Below are positions 16,506 through 26,145 of a stretch of 62,957 bases of DNA, in pieces (the first letter of the stretch is position 1; each line of letters starts with the position of its first letter). Made by a program: the position numbers and the translations under genes. The stretch is from Hydrogenophaga aromaticivorans (GTDB lineage Bacteria > Pseudomonadota > Gammaproteobacteria > Burkholderiales > Burkholderiaceae_C), in NCBI RefSeq assembly GCF_013387465.1, contig NZ_VYGV01000023.1, forward strand, positions 1 to 62,957. Reading direction: 5' to 3'. The notes beneath the pieces are model-generated. The model searched no databases, had not been told where the DNA came from, and saw nothing but the letters and a program-made list of their open reading frames with translations.

Positions 16506-17441
16506 GAACTTATCCGTAAATAGTAAACTATCGCCCTGAGCCGTACTTCACGCGGCGAGGGGCGAATGCATGGTCACACGCAGGCGGGTCGAATCGTGGG
16601 AGGTGAGTGATGAATTCTGGCTCCGGGTCGAACCGTTGATACCGGTGCGAGAGCGCAGCACGGACAAGGCGTATGTGCGCAAGGCTGGAGCGGGACGCCC
16701 GCCCAAGCCAGCGCGACAAGTGTTCGAGGCGGTCATGTACGTTCTACGCACGGGCTGCCAATGGAAGGCGCTGCCCAAGGAGCGCTTTGGCAGTGCAAGT
16801 GCGGTGCACAAGCGCTTCCTGGAGTGGGAGGCTGCGGGCGTGTTCGAGGCCCTGTGGAAGGCCGGGCTTGCCGAGTACGACCAGATGGAGGGTATCGCCT
16901 GGCGATGGCAGAGCATTGACGGGGCCATGTACAAGGCCCCGTTGGCGCAAGAGGCGGTCGGGCGCAACCCGACCGATCGGGGAAAAAAAGGGGAGCAAGC
17001 GCCACCTGCTGGTGGACGGGCGTGGCGTCCCGTTGTCGCTCGTCGTGACAGGAGCGAATGCGCATGACGTCACGCAACTCGATGTCGTTTTGCAGGCCAT
17101 CATGGTCAAGCGCAAGACACCAAGCACGCGGCGCAGCAAGCACCTGTGCGCCGATGCCGGTTACCGAGGGCGGCCGGCCTTGAGGATCATCGAGGGCCAC
17201 GGCTACATCCCCCACGTCGTTGATCGCAGCAAGGAGGCCGATGCCAAGCGGCGCGACCCGACCAGGAAGGCTCGGCGCTGGGTGGTCGAGGTTTGCCACA
17301 GCTGGCTCAATCGCTTTCGCAAGCTGCTCGTGCGGTATGAAAAACTCGAACGCAGTTTCGTCGCACTCAACCACATCGCCGCCGCCATCATCGCGTTCCG
17401 CAAAGTGAAGCTCGCGACAAACATAATTTACGGATAAGTTC
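16506..17441 (+). mobile_element. IS5-family element (IS427-like), 936 bp
   Basis: Terminal inverted repeats GAACTTATCCGTAAAT at 16506-16521 and 17426-17441, flanked by TA on both sides. This agrees with the short TA duplication of the IS427 group. It interrupts the TnpB remnant. The transposase is in two overlapping frames. Confidence 0.8.
16570..17437 (+). CDS. IS5-family transposase in two frames joined at an A7 run
   Basis: The first frame (16570-17067) gives the N-terminal half: W-E-V-S-D-E-F-W through S-I-D-G-A-M-Y-K and N-P-T-D-R-G-K-K-G. The second frame (open to 17437) continues with G-S-K-R-H-L-L-V-D-G-R-G, A-D-A-G-Y-R-G-R and R-R-W-V-V-E-V-C-H-S-W-L-N-R. The switch is at the seven-A run 16983-16989. 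Removing one A restores a single typical ~285-residue IS5 transposase, so slippage at the run or an inactivating one-base insertion are both possible. Confidence 0.75.
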
Positions 17442-17506
17442 TAAGTCCGATGAGAGGCATCAGGGCGCACGGATCCGCCGACCTCAGCCGCCTGCCGCGC
17501 CTGAGA

Positions 17507-18739
17507 TCACGCCGGTTGCGAGGCTGTGCGGGCGATCAGGTTGCGCAAGTCAATACCAGGGTCCGCCAGCGCTGCGCGGTCGGGCTGGGCGCCGTTGGTG
17601 ATTAGGCGCTTGAGCGCCGTGAAGTCACGTACGTTGTTGACGCAACTGGCGCCGACGACCTGGCCTCGGGAGAGGTGGATCAGTGAAAATTTGTCACCGG
17701 TTGCCATGTCGCCCCGCACGATTTCATCGTCCCCGTTGGTGAGGCCGGCAACCTGAATGCGCAAGGCATACTGCTCGGACCAGTACCAGGGTAGATCGCC
17801 GTAAGGCGGCGCTGTCGGGTCAAGCAAAGCGCGTGCGACGGCCAAGCCCTGGTTTTGCGCATTGGACCAGGTCTCGATACGCTCGAAACGGCCGCTCACC
17901 GGGTTGCGCTGGCGCGTGACGTCACCGATGGCGTAGACGTTCGGACACGTGGTGCGGCCTCGCCCGTCAACAAATATGCCGTCATCGCAGGCGATGTCCG
18001 CGGCACGTGCCAGCGCGTCGTTTGCAGTGACGCCGATGCCGACCACGACCAAGTCGGCATCGATCTGGCTGCCATCATCCAAAACGATTTGGGAGCGGCT
18101 GAAGCCCGTGACGGATCGCCCGAACCGCAAGTCGACACCCTGTTCGGCATGATGCCGCGAAACGAATGAGGCCAGCGTTGCCGATGCGCCGCGGCTCATC
18201 AATCGGGGTAGAAACTCGACCAAAGTGACGGCGACACCGAGGGTGCGCGCCGTGGCGGCCAGTTCGAGCCCGATCACTCCACCGCCGATCACCAGTAGCC
18301 TGGCGCCGGGTACCAGGCCGTCACGGATGCGCTGCGCGTCACCCAGCGTACGCAATGTCAGGATGGGCATCGGTGCGCCCTGCAGCGCTGGCAGGACGCG
18401 TGGTGATGCACCGGTGGCGAACACCAGCGTGCCATATTTCAGGCAGCGGCCATCGGCCAGGTGGACTTCACGTGCGTGGGTATCCACCCGCTGCGCCGCC
18501 ACGCCGCGCAGCCATTCGACGTCAGGCGAGCGGCTCAGATCAAGGCGAATTTTCTCGGTGGTGCCGTCACGCAGAAAATCTTTTGACAAGGGCGGGCGGT
18601 CGTAGGCAGGTTCGAGTTCGTCGGCAACGACGGTGATGGCGCCTTGAAAACCGGCAGACCGCAAGCCGCCGGCAAAGGAAACACTGGCCAGGCCACCGCC
18701 CAGGACGACCACCGGGGCCAAGGCCGAATTGTTGTTCAT
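17507..18739 (-). CDS. BphA4/CmtAa-type ferredoxin reductase
   Basis: A 410-residue FAD- and NADH-binding reductase. It has V-V-L-G-G-G-L-A-S near residue 11 for FAD, a second dinucleotide fold ([12 protein letters not shown]) near 147, V-Y-A-I-G-D-V near 270 and the C-terminal domain of the TodA/BphA4 class. It should pass electrons from NADH to a Rieske-type ferredoxin, most likely the one at 43.3 kb. AAAGGAG precedes the ATG. It follows the GntR gene by 40 bp on the same strand, so the two are probably co-transcribed, divergent from the degradative operon. p-Cumate dioxygenase uses a reductase of this class (CmtAa). Confidence 0.8.
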   Translation of the reverse strand: MNNNSALAPVVVLGGGLASVSFAGGLRSAGFQGAITVVADELEPAYDRPPLSKDFLRDGTTEKIRLDLSRSPDVEWLRGVAAQRVDTHAREVHLADGRCLKYGTLVFATGASPRVLPALQGAPMPILTLRTLGDAQRIRDGLVPGARLLVIGGGVIGLELAATARTLGVAVTLVEFLPRLMSRGASATLASFVSRHHAEQGVDLRFGRSVTGFSRSQIVLDDGSQIDADLVVVGIGVTANDALARAADIACDDGIFVDGRGRTTCPNVYAIGDVTRQRNPVSGRFERIETWSNAQNQGLAVARALLDPTAPPYGDLPWYWSEQYALRIQVAGLTNGDDEIVRGDMATGDKFSLIHLSRGQVVGASCVNNVRDFTALKRLITNGAQPDRAALADPGIDLRNLIARTASQPA

Positions 18740-18779
18740 GTTGTCGGGCTCCTTTCGAGCCGAGTTTGAAAATCGATGA

Positions 18780-19487
18780 TTACTTGAGAAAACCGGCCGT
18801 TCTGATCACCGTCAGGGCTCGATGGATGTGAGCGGACAGAAAGGCTTTTGCCTTGGCGGCGTCGCGCGCCATGACGGCGTTGAAGATATTGCGATGCTCT
18901 TCATGCACCTCAACCGGCGGCGGCCCCTTCAGCGCCGAAAGTCGCCGATACCGTTCAGACTGTTGATAGAGCTGCGCGCGGAGTTTGCGCAGCCAAACCG
19001 ACCTGCATGCGCCAACCAGTGCTTCGTGGAACTGACGATTGCGCGCCTCCCATTCGTCAAAGGTGCCGGCGGCATCGGTGTGCAAGCGTTCCTCGGCAAG
19101 CGAGAGCTTGTGAAAGGCGCTGACCAGATCGGCTTCCCAGCTGTCCCGGCCCAGGCGGATGCTCTCCTCGACCGCCTCGCATTCCAGCAGCACCCGCACG
19201 CGAGTCAGGTCTTCAAGGTCCGCTAGAGACATGGGCGCCACGTGAAAGCCGCGTTGCCCCTGCGACACGACCAGGGAGTCAGACACCAGCAGCGCCAGCG
19301 CCTCCCTCAGCGTTCCGGCGCTCACCTGGTACTGGAATTTCAGATGTTCGACGCGCAATTTCTGCCCGGCAGGATGCAGGCCGTCGATGATGTCCCGCCG
19401 CAATTGACGGTAGGCCGTCTCAATGAGGGTTCGGGGTTGATCCCCGATGTCTGTGTCGGCCAAAAGATCGGGAAAGTCAAGAGACAT
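18780..19487 (-). CDS. GntR/FadR-family regulator
   Basis: About 235 residues. An N-terminal winged helix ([16 protein letters not shown] through [10 protein letters not shown]) is followed by an all-helical FCD ligand-binding domain, with [10 protein letters not shown] near 105, N-R-Q-F-H near 150 and E-H-R-N-I-F near 205. The FCD domain usually binds an organic acid with a metal ion. The divergent position beside the meta-cleavage operon suggests it controls that operon and its own. The ATG at 19487 was chosen; a TTG at 19499 is possible. Confidence 0.8.
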   Translation of the reverse strand: MSLDFPDLLADTDIGDQPRTLIETAYRQLRRDIIDGLHPAGQKLRVEHLKFQYQVSAGTLREALALLVSDSLVVSQGQRGFHVAPMSLADLEDLTRVRVLLECEAVEESIRLGRDSWEADLVSAFHKLSLAEERLHTDAAGTFDEWEARNRQFHEALVGACRSVWLRKLRAQLYQQSERYRRLSALKGPPPVEVHEEHRNIFNAVMARDAAKAKAFLSAHIHRALTVIRTAGFLK

Positions 19488-19499
19488 GGTTGTGTGCAA

Positions 19500-19710
19500 G
19501 GGCTATCTGTGAACGAAAACTTGGCGAGCAAGAGGCTGTAAAGACGTCGAGTAGCGTGGTTTGAAGCTTAACGTCTTGGATTCTCGATAATGATTGGGGT
19601 TTTCACTAGTATGCAAACATAGTCATATTAATGAATAATCTCGACAAATATTCAATGCGCTACAAATGCAGCCGTTTCCTGCAAGCCGGAGAACTTTTCA
19701 TGGAGATACG
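19500..19710. promoter_or_regulatory. Divergent promoter region of GntR and the meta-cleavage operon
   Basis: A 211-base AT-rich interval unlike the surrounding GC-rich DNA. It must hold both promoters. TATGCAAACATA (19611-19622 region) is a small inverted repeat (TATG-N4-CATA) and the best candidate GntR operator seen. GGAGATAC precedes the hydrolase ATG at 19711. Confidence 0.45.
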
Positions 19711-20550
19711 ATGACCCCACAACAATCCCCCGAGATCGGCAAAAGCATTTTGGCTGCCGGGCTGCGCACCAATTACCACGACCAGGGGCAAGGCTTCCCG
19801 GTGCTCATGATCCATGGCTCGGGTCCGGGGGTCAGTGCCTATGCGAACTGGCGGCTGGTGATGCCGGTGCTCGCCAGGTCGCGTCGCGTCATTGCGCCGG
19901 ATATGGTGGGCTTTGGCTTTACCGAGCGTCCCGAGGGCATGGCGTACACGATGGACGCCTGGGTGACGCAGGCCGTCGGCCTGATGGATGCGCTCGATCT
20001 GGAGCAGGTCGATCTGGTGGGCAACTCCTTCGGTGGCGCGCTGTCGCTGGCCCTGGCCATCCGCCATCCAGAGCGTGTGCGTCGCCTGGTATTGATGGGG
20101 GCGGCCGGTGTCCACTTCGACATCACCCCCGCGCTGGATGCGATCTGGGGCTACACCCCGTCGTTCGAGAACATGCGCAAGGTGATGGACATGTTTGCGT
20201 ATGACCGCAACCTGGTCACGGACGAACTCGCGCAGTTGCGCTACGAGGCCAGTATTCGTCCGGGTTTTCAGGAGTCGTACGCGGCTATGTTCCCGGCGCC
20301 GCGGCAGCGCTGGGTGGCGTCGCTGGCGAGCCAGGACGAAGACATTCGGGCCTTGCCGCACGAGACCTTGATCATTCACGGACGGGAAGACCAGGTGCTG
20401 CCGCTGTCGAATTCGATTCATCTTTCGCAGCTCATCCTGCGCTCGCAACTGCATGTGTTTGGCCGCTGCGGACATTGGACGCAGATCGAGCATGCGGCGC
20501 GCTTTGCCCAGCAGGTGGGAAATTTTTTGGCTGAGGCCGACGCCGTCTGA
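19711..20550 (+). CDS. Meta-cleavage product hydrolase (alpha/beta hydrolase)
   Basis: A 279-residue alpha/beta hydrolase of the XylF/DmpD/CmtE type, which splits 2-hydroxymuconic semialdehyde-type compounds into 2-hydroxypenta-2,4-dienoate and a carboxylic acid. Visible parts are the oxyanion motif H-G-S-G-P-G at 35-40, the nucleophile elbow G-N-S-F-G-G (Ser106), the acid in H-G-R-E-D-Q near 228 and the His in C-G-H-W-T-Q near 255. ATG 19711 was preferred over 19666 because of GGAGA. It is the first gene of the plus-strand operon; 7 bp separate it from the ferredoxin gene. Confidence 0.85.
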   Translation: MTPQQSPEIGKSILAAGLRTNYHDQGQGFPVLMIHGSGPGVSAYANWRLVMPVLARSRRVIAPDMVGFGFTERPEGMAYTMDAWVTQAVGLMDALDLEQVDLVGNSFGGALSLALAIRHPERVRRLVLMGAAGVHFDITPALDAIWGYTPSFENMRKVMDMFAYDRNLVTDELAQLRYEASIRPGFQESYAAMFPAPRQRWVASLASQDEDIRALPHETLIIHGREDQVLPLSNSIHLSQLILRSQLHVFGRCGHWTQIEHAARFAQQVGNFLAEADAV

Positions 20551-20557
20551 GGTCGTG

Positions 20558-20941
20558 ATGCAAAAGATCGTCACTACGCCGACCAGTCATGCCCCAAGCG
20601 GCACCAATCCCTGCATGCGGTCGATTCATGTGGAGCAGACCGGGGAAACTTACCTTTGCAGCGAGGTTGAAACGCTGCTTGAGGGCATGACCCGATTGGG
20701 CAAGCGGGGCATTCCGGTCGGCTGTGTCAATGGTGGTTGCGGCGTTTGCAAGATCAGCATTCGCTCTGGCCGGGTGCGCAAGGTTGGGGCGATGAGTCGC
20801 GCCCACGTGTCAGTCGAAGAAGAAGCAAAAGGGGTGTGTCTGGCCTGCCGTGTGGCGCCCCTTGAAGATGTGGCGGTCGAGGTGGTGGGCAAGATGACCA
20901 AGGCCTTCACCCTTGCAAGTGTTGTTGGCGCTTCATCCTGA
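20558..20941 (+). CDS. XylT-like 2Fe-2S ferredoxin
   Basis: A 127-residue plant-type ferredoxin. Its cluster ligands are the Cys residues of [11 protein letters not shown] near residue 53-63 and C-L-A-C near 94. In xyl- and dmp-type operons such ferredoxins sit just before catechol 2,3-dioxygenase and re-reduce its iron after inactivation by substituted catechols. The same position here supports that role. Confidence 0.8.
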   Translation: MQKIVTTPTSHAPSGTNPCMRSIHVEQTGETYLCSEVETLLEGMTRLGKRGIPVGCVNGGCGVCKISIRSGRVRKVGAMSRAHVSVEEEAKGVCLACRVAPLEDVAVEVVGKMTKAFTLASVVGASS

Positions 20942-20982
20942 AGTGTTGGCGTTCTAAACCAGTCAATAAAAGGAGATATGCA

Positions 20983-21927
20983 ATGGGAATTATGCGAATC
21001 GGCCATGCCAGCCTGCGGGTGATGGATATGGCAGCCGCCGTCAAGCACTATGAAAACGTGCTGGGCATGAAGAAAACCATGGAGGACAAGCAGGGCAACG
21101 TGTACCTCAAGTGCTGGGACGAGTGGGATAAATTTTCCGTGATTCTCACCCCATCCGACCAGGCCGGCATGAACCATGTGGCCTACAAAGTCAAGCAGGA
21201 TGCTGACCTCGACAGTTTGAAAGCCAAGATTGAAGCCTACGGCATCGCCACGACGGACTTGCCCGAAGGCACGCTGCCCGCCACCGGGCGCATGCTCCAG
21301 TTCAACCTGCCCAGCGGCCACGAAATGCGCTTGTATGCGATGAAGGAGTGCGTAGGCACCGAAGTCGGCTCGATCAATCCCGATCCGTGGCCCGACAACA
21401 TCAAGGGTGCCGGTGCGCACTGGCTGGACCATGTGCTGCTCATGTGCCCCTTCGATCCCGCCGCGGGAGTCAACAAGGTAGCCGAGAACACCAAGTTCTT
21501 TCTTGACGTGCTGGATTTTTTCCAGACCGAACAGATCACCGTGGGTCCAGGCGGCGCGTTCCAGTTGGCATCGTTTGTCTCATGTTCCAGCAAGCCGCAC
21601 GACATCGCGTTTGTCGGTGGGCCGACGCCAGGCTTGCACCATGTGTCATTCTTCCTGGATTCCTGGCACGACATCTTGAAGGCCGGCGATGTAATGGCGA
21701 AGAACAAGGTACGCATTGATGTGGCGCCCACCCGTCACGGCATCACGCGCGGCGAGACCATTTACTTCTTCGACCCCAGTGGCAACCGCAACGAGACCTT
21801 TGCAGGTCTTGGTTACCAGGCTCAGCCTGACCGCCCCGTGACGACCTGGACCGAAGATGAAGCGGCCCGGGGCATTTTCTATCACACCGGGGTGCTGCCT
21901 GGATCGTTTACCGAAGTCTATACCTGA
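20983..21927 (+). CDS. Catechol 2,3-dioxygenase (XylE-type)
   Basis: A 314-residue two-domain extradiol dioxygenase, close to the ~307 residues of XylE. Iron ligands are identifiable as the His in H-W-L-D-H-V near 150, the His in G-L-H-H-V-S-F near 216 and the Glu in G-N-R-N-E-T-F near 267. F-F-D-P-S-G-N and T-R-H-G are also conserved in the family. It opens catechol or alkylcatechols between C2 and C3 to yellow semialdehydes. It has its own AAAGGAG. Confidence 0.9.
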   Translation: MGIMRIGHASLRVMDMAAAVKHYENVLGMKKTMEDKQGNVYLKCWDEWDKFSVILTPSDQAGMNHVAYKVKQDADLDSLKAKIEAYGIATTDLPEGTLPATGRMLQFNLPSGHEMRLYAMKECVGTEVGSINPDPWPDNIKGAGAHWLDHVLLMCPFDPAAGVNKVAENTKFFLDVLDFFQTEQITVGPGGAFQLASFVSCSSKPHDIAFVGGPTPGLHHVSFFLDSWHDILKAGDVMAKNKVRIDVAPTRHGITRGETIYFFDPSGNRNETFAGLGYQAQPDRPVTTWTEDEAARGIFYHTGVLPGSFTEVYT

Positions 21928-22102
21928 AGCCTGGCGTAGCACCTATCGTTGTCCGGCGCGGCATCGATCGACTGCGCGGCTGCATCAGCAATCGTGCAGT
22001 CGGCGGTTCGGACCGCGCTGCCATTGACTTGGCGTGACCTCCCTGACAGCGTGCCGTCAAAAATATGAACCAGCCCCCCATCTCTGGAAAATCCGAACCG
22101 AC

Positions 22103-22885
22103 ATGACCCCTGAACTGATCGAAACCCTGGGCGACGAGCTCTACAGCGCCCTGTGCGCGCGCACCGTGGTCGAGCCGCTGACCAGCCGCCACCCCGACAT
22201 CACCATCGAGCACGCCTACCACGTCCAGCAGCGCATGATCTCGCGCCGCCTGCAGGCCGGCGAGCGCATCGTCGGCAAGAAAATCGGCGTCACCAGCGCG
22301 GCCGTGATGAACATGCTGGGCGTCTACCAGCCCGACTTTGGCTACATGCTCGACGGCATGATCGTCAGCGACGGTGGCAGCATCGCCATGTCCTCCCTGA
22401 TCCAGCCCAAGGCCGAGGGCGAAATCGCCTTTGTCCTGAAAAAAGACCTGATGGGCCCCGGTGTCACCAACGCCGACGTGCTGGCCGCCACCGACTTCGT
22501 CATGCCCTGCTTCGAGATCGTCGACTCGCGCATCCGCGACTGGAAGATCAAGATCCAGGACACCGTGGCCGACAACGCCTCCTGCGGCATGTTCGTGCTC
22601 GGCAGCACCGCCATGGACCCGCGCAAGGTCGACCTGATGACCTGCGGCATGGTGCTGGAGAAAAACGGCGAGATCATCGCCACCGGCGCCGGCGCCGCCG
22701 CCCTGGGTTCACCGGTCAATGCCGTGGCCTGGCTGGCCAACACCCTGGGCCGCCTGGGCATCGGCCTCAAGGCCGGCGAAGTGATCCTCTCCGGCGCGCT
22801 GGCCGCCATGTTCCCGGCCAAAGCGGGCGACCACTTCCGCGTCACCATCGGCGGCATCGGCGGCTGCTCGGTGCGCTTTCACTGA
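22103..22885 (+). CDS. 2-Hydroxypenta-2,4-dienoate hydratase
   Basis: A 260-residue protein strongly resembling DmpE/XylJ along its length: K-K-I-G-V-T-S near residue 56-62, P-D-F-G-Y near 76, A-E-G-E-I-A-F near 105, [12 protein letters not shown] near 135-146 and [10 protein letters not shown] near 195. It adds water to 2-hydroxypenta-2,4-dienoate to form 4-hydroxy-2-oxovalerate. ATG 22103 gives the family length. The related 4-oxalocrotonate decarboxylase is the main alternative. Confidence 0.85.
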   Translation: MTPELIETLGDELYSALCARTVVEPLTSRHPDITIEHAYHVQQRMISRRLQAGERIVGKKIGVTSAAVMNMLGVYQPDFGYMLDGMIVSDGGSIAMSSLIQPKAEGEIAFVLKKDLMGPGVTNADVLAATDFVMPCFEIVDSRIRDWKIKIQDTVADNASCGMFVLGSTAMDPRKVDLMTCGMVLEKNGEIIATGAGAAALGSPVNAVAWLANTLGRLGIGLKAGEVILSGALAAMFPAKAGDHFRVTIGGIGGCSVRFH

Positions 22886-22905
22886 CTTTCCTGGAAATTT
22901 CGAAC

Positions 22906-23820
22906 ATGACGAAAAAAATCAAATGCGCCCTGATCGGCCCCGGCAACATCGGCACCGACCTGCTGGCCAAGCTGCAGCGCAGCGCGGTGCTCGAACCCGT
23001 CTGGATGGTCGGCATCGACCCCGAATCCGACGGCTTGAAGCGTGCCCGCGAGATGGGCATCAAGACCACCGCTGACGGTGTTGATGGCCTGATTCCCCAC
23101 ATGAAGGCCGACGGCGTGCAAATCGTCTTCGACGCCACCAGCGCCTACGTGCACGCCGACAACAGCCGCAAGGTCAACGCCCAGGGCGCCCTCATGATCG
23201 ATCTGACACCCGCCGCCATTGGCCCATTTTGTGTGCCGCCGGTCAACCTCAAGGAACATGTCGGCAAGGGCGAGATGAACGTCAACATGGTCACCTGCGG
23301 CGGCCAGGCCACCATCCCCATGGTCGCAGCTGTCAGCCGCGTGCAGCCCGTCGCTTACGGCGAAATCGTCGCCACCGTGTCCAGCAAATCGGCCGGACCC
23401 GGCACGCGCAAGAACATCGACGAATTCACCCGCACCACCGCCAGCGCCGTGGAAAAAGTCGGCGGCGCCAAAAAAGGCAAGGCCATCATCATCCTCAACC
23501 CGGCCGAGCCGCCGCTGATCATGCGCGACACCGTGCATTGCCTGACTGAGACCGAACCCGACCAGGCCAGGATCACCGAATCCATCCACGCCATGATCAA
23601 GGAAGTGCAGAAATACGTGCCCGGCTACAAGCTGGTCAACGGCCCGGTGTTTGACGGCAAGCGCGTCTCCGTCTTCCTCGAAGTCGAAGGCCTGGGCGAC
23701 TACCTGCCCAAGTACGCCGGCAACCTCGACATCATGACCGCCGCTGCGGCCCGCACCGCAGAAATGTTTGCCGAGGAAATCATCGCTGGCCGCCTCACGC
23801 TCAAAGCCACGCAGGCTTGA
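22906..23820 (+). CDS. Acetaldehyde dehydrogenase (acylating)
   Basis: A 304-residue enzyme of the DmpF/XylQ/MhpF family that converts acetaldehyde, CoA and NAD+ to acetyl-CoA. The Rossmann motif G-P-G-N-I-G-T is at 11-17, the catalytic Cys is in N-M-V-T-C-G-G-Q near 130, and the family block [15 protein letters not shown] lies near 160-175. It starts 20 bp after the hydratase and is followed by its channelling partner aldolase, the usual order. Confidence 0.9.
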   Translation: MTKKIKCALIGPGNIGTDLLAKLQRSAVLEPVWMVGIDPESDGLKRAREMGIKTTADGVDGLIPHMKADGVQIVFDATSAYVHADNSRKVNAQGALMIDLTPAAIGPFCVPPVNLKEHVGKGEMNVNMVTCGGQATIPMVAAVSRVQPVAYGEIVATVSSKSAGPGTRKNIDEFTRTTASAVEKVGGAKKGKAIIILNPAEPPLIMRDTVHCLTETEPDQARITESIHAMIKEVQKYVPGYKLVNGPVFDGKRVSVFLEVEGLGDYLPKYAGNLDIMTAAAARTAEMFAEEIIAGRLTLKATQA

Positions 23821-23837
23821 ACCCCCAGGAGAACACC

Positions 23838-24881
23838 ATGAACTCGCAACTTAGAAAAATCACCCTGCACGACATGACCCTGCGCGACGGCATGCACCCC
23901 AAGCGCCATTTGATGACGCTGGACCAGATGAAAAGCATCGCCTGCGGCCTGGACGAGGCTGGCATCCCGCTGATCGAAGTCACCCACGGCGACGGCCTGG
24001 GCGGCTCCTCCGTCAACTACGGCTTTCCGGCGCACACTGACGAAGAATACCTGGGCGCGGTGATCCCGCTGATGAAGCAGGCCAAGGTGTCGGCGCTACT
24101 GCTGCCCGGCATCGGCACCGTCGACCACCTGCTGATGGCCAAAGACTTGGGCGTGAGCACCATCCGCGTCGCCACCCACTGCACCGAAGCCGACGTCTCC
24201 GAGCAGCACATCACCAAATCGCGTGCCTTGGGCCTGGACACCGTGGGCTTTTTGATGATGGCGCACATGGCCAGCGCCGAGAAGTTGGTCAGCCAGGCGC
24301 TGCTGATGCAGGGTTATGGCGCCAACTGCATTTATGTGACGGATTCCGCCGGTCACATGCTGCCCAAGGATGTGAAAGAAAAGCTCACGGCCGTGCGCCA
24401 AGCGCTCAAACCCGAGACCGAACTGGGCTTTCACGGCCACCACAACCTGGCCATGGGCGTGGCCAACTCGCTGGCCGCGATTGAAGTTGGTGCCAACCGC
24501 ATTGATGCGGCGGCGGCCGGGCTAGGTGCCGGCGCTGGCAACACACCGATGGAAGTGCTGGTGTCGGTGCTGGACCTGATGGGAATCGCCACCGGGGTCG
24601 ACGTGTACAAGATTCAGGACGTGGCCGAAGACCTGGTGGTGCCGATCATGGACTTCCCGATCCGCATCGACCGCGACGCTTTGACGCTGGGCTACGCCGG
24701 TGTCTATGGCTCGTTCCTGCTGTTTGCCAAACGCGCCGAGAAGAAATACGGCGTCAGCGCCCGCGACATCCTGGTCGAAATGGGCCGCCGCGGCATGGTC
24801 GGCGGGCAGGAAGACATGATTGAAGACACGGCCATGACGATGGCGCGTGAGCGTAATAACAGCAGCACGGTAGCCGCATGA
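23838..24881 (+). CDS. 4-Hydroxy-2-oxovalerate aldolase
   Basis: A 347-residue DmpG-type metal-dependent aldolase that cleaves 4-hydroxy-2-oxovalerate to pyruvate and acetaldehyde and forms a channelling complex with the preceding enzyme. It has [10 protein letters not shown] near residue 12-21 (metal Asp and catalytic Arg), [12 protein letters not shown] near 45-56 and the metal-binding G-F-H-G-H-H-N near 200. The C-terminal domain for DmpF contact is present. ATG 23838 has CAGGAGA upstream. Confidence 0.9.
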   Translation: MNSQLRKITLHDMTLRDGMHPKRHLMTLDQMKSIACGLDEAGIPLIEVTHGDGLGGSSVNYGFPAHTDEEYLGAVIPLMKQAKVSALLLPGIGTVDHLLMAKDLGVSTIRVATHCTEADVSEQHITKSRALGLDTVGFLMMAHMASAEKLVSQALLMQGYGANCIYVTDSAGHMLPKDVKEKLTAVRQALKPETELGFHGHHNLAMGVANSLAAIEVGANRIDAAAAGLGAGAGNTPMEVLVSVLDLMGIATGVDVYKIQDVAEDLVVPIMDFPIRIDRDALTLGYAGVYGSFLLFAKRAEKKYGVSARDILVEMGRRGMVGGQEDMIEDTAMTMARERNNSSTVAA

Positions 24882-24974
24882 AACTCGACACCGCAGTCAG
24901 ATGGCTTATTGCGTCCCTGACGATATGTCGCCTCAACACACTGCGTAATTTCTAAAATTAAAGGAGACAAACTC

Positions 24975-26063
24975 ATGGACACTTTACGGTATTGGCTTAT
25001 TGTTCCAACGACAACATTTGCAGGTGTGTTGGGCTTTGCGCTCGGCGGACCCTGGATATGGCTGGGTCTTGCGACCTTCCCAGTGCTATTTATTCTGGAT
25101 TTGCTGCTGCCACGCGACCTCGCGGTTCGCCGGATCAGCATGCCGTGGCTGGTCGACGGGGCGCTTTATGCCCACTGCCTTTTTATCATTGCGGTGTGGG
25201 TGCTATTCGTGATGTCCGTCGCCAATGGTTCAAATCCACTGAACGGCCCCGATGCGGCCTGGTCCATAGGCGGCAGCATCGCCACCCTGGCATGGCTCAG
25301 TGCCGTGCCCAACCTGCCGGTAGCGCATGAGCTGATGCACCGGCGGCACTGGTTCCCGCGCCGCGTGGCGCAACTCGTGAGTACTTTTTACGGCGATCCG
25401 AACCGCGACATCGCGCACGTCAAAGGGCATCACCTGGATCTGGACACACCGGCGGACTCGGACACGGCCTATCGCGGTGAACTCATCTACACCTTCATTT
25501 TCCGTGCCAGCTACGGTGCTTATTCAGAGGCGATCAAAGGCGAAGCGCAACGCTTGCGCCGGCTTGGTTTGTCGCCATGGAACTGGCGCAATCGCACCTA
25601 CCAGGAAGTCGTGTTGCTGGCCTTGGTTCCTGCCCTTTGTGGCTACTTTGCGGGCAGCATGGCAGCTGGCGTGGCCGTGGCCTCGATGCTGATCGCCAAG
25701 GCCCTGGTCGAGGCTTTCAATTATTTTCAGCATTACGGACTGCAGCGCATGCCGGGCGCGCCGATCGGGATACAACATGCCTGGAACCATATGGGCGCCA
25801 TTGCACGACCGATTGGCGTGGAGATTACCAATCACATCAATCACCACCTCGATGGACACACCCCGTTCTACGCCTTGAAACCGGAACCCGAAGCGCCGCA
25901 GATGCCCTCGCTTTTTGTCTGTTTTCTCAGTGGCATCCTGTTCCCGCCCCTGTGGTTTTCCATGATCGCCAAGCCGCGTCTGGCGCAGTGGGACCGCCAG
26001 TTCGCCAGCGAGGCAGAGCGCAAGCTGGCCGAAGAGGCCAATCGGCGCGCGGGCTGGGTCTGA
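24975..26063 (+). CDS. XylM/CymAa-type aryl-methyl monooxygenase hydroxylase
   Basis: A 362-residue membrane-bound diiron hydroxylase of the AlkB/XylM family. The three His boxes are clear: H-E-L-M-H-R-R-H (118-125), H-V-K-G-H-H (148-153) and N-H-I-N-H-H (286-291), plus N-Y-F-Q-H-Y at 249-254. Hydrophobic segments near 8-48, 60-85, 97-116 and 210-245 anchor it in the inner membrane. It should hydroxylate a methyl group of an alkylbenzene using electrons from the XylA-like protein that follows. AAAGGAGA precedes the ATG after a 93-bp gap from the aldolase. XylM, CymAa and alkane hydroxylases share this layout; context favours an aryl-methyl substrate. Confidence 0.85.
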   Translation: MDTLRYWLIVPTTTFAGVLGFALGGPWIWLGLATFPVLFILDLLLPRDLAVRRISMPWLVDGALYAHCLFIIAVWVLFVMSVANGSNPLNGPDAAWSIGGSIATLAWLSAVPNLPVAHELMHRRHWFPRRVAQLVSTFYGDPNRDIAHVKGHHLDLDTPADSDTAYRGELIYTFIFRASYGAYSEAIKGEAQRLRRLGLSPWNWRNRTYQEVVLLALVPALCGYFAGSMAAGVAVASMLIAKALVEAFNYFQHYGLQRMPGAPIGIQHAWNHMGAIARPIGVEITNHINHHLDGHTPFYALKPEPEAPQMPSLFVCFLSGILFPPLWFSMIAKPRLAQWDRQFASEAERKLAEEANRRAGWV

Positions 26064-26145
26064 ACGACTCCCCATGATCGATATGCAGGCACGGTCTTTC
26101 CGCTGCCACCGTTGTTTTGCTTGAGCTCATCCACTGGAAGTTTTG

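Noticed and set aside
19607..19622. Similarity of ATGCAAACAT near the GntR promoter to the IS66 target duplication
   Set aside because: The shared core is only about 9 bases in AT-rich context, with no inverted-repeat end beside it. It is probably chance.
20453..20557. N-terminal extension of the XylT-like ferredoxin
   Set aside because: It overlaps the hydrolase 3' end. ATG 20558 gives the normal ferredoxin length and N-terminus.
22153..22905. Upstream extension of the acetaldehyde dehydrogenase frame
   Set aside because: It overlaps the hydratase in another frame and is Arg/His-rich low-complexity. The conserved protein starts at ATG 22906.
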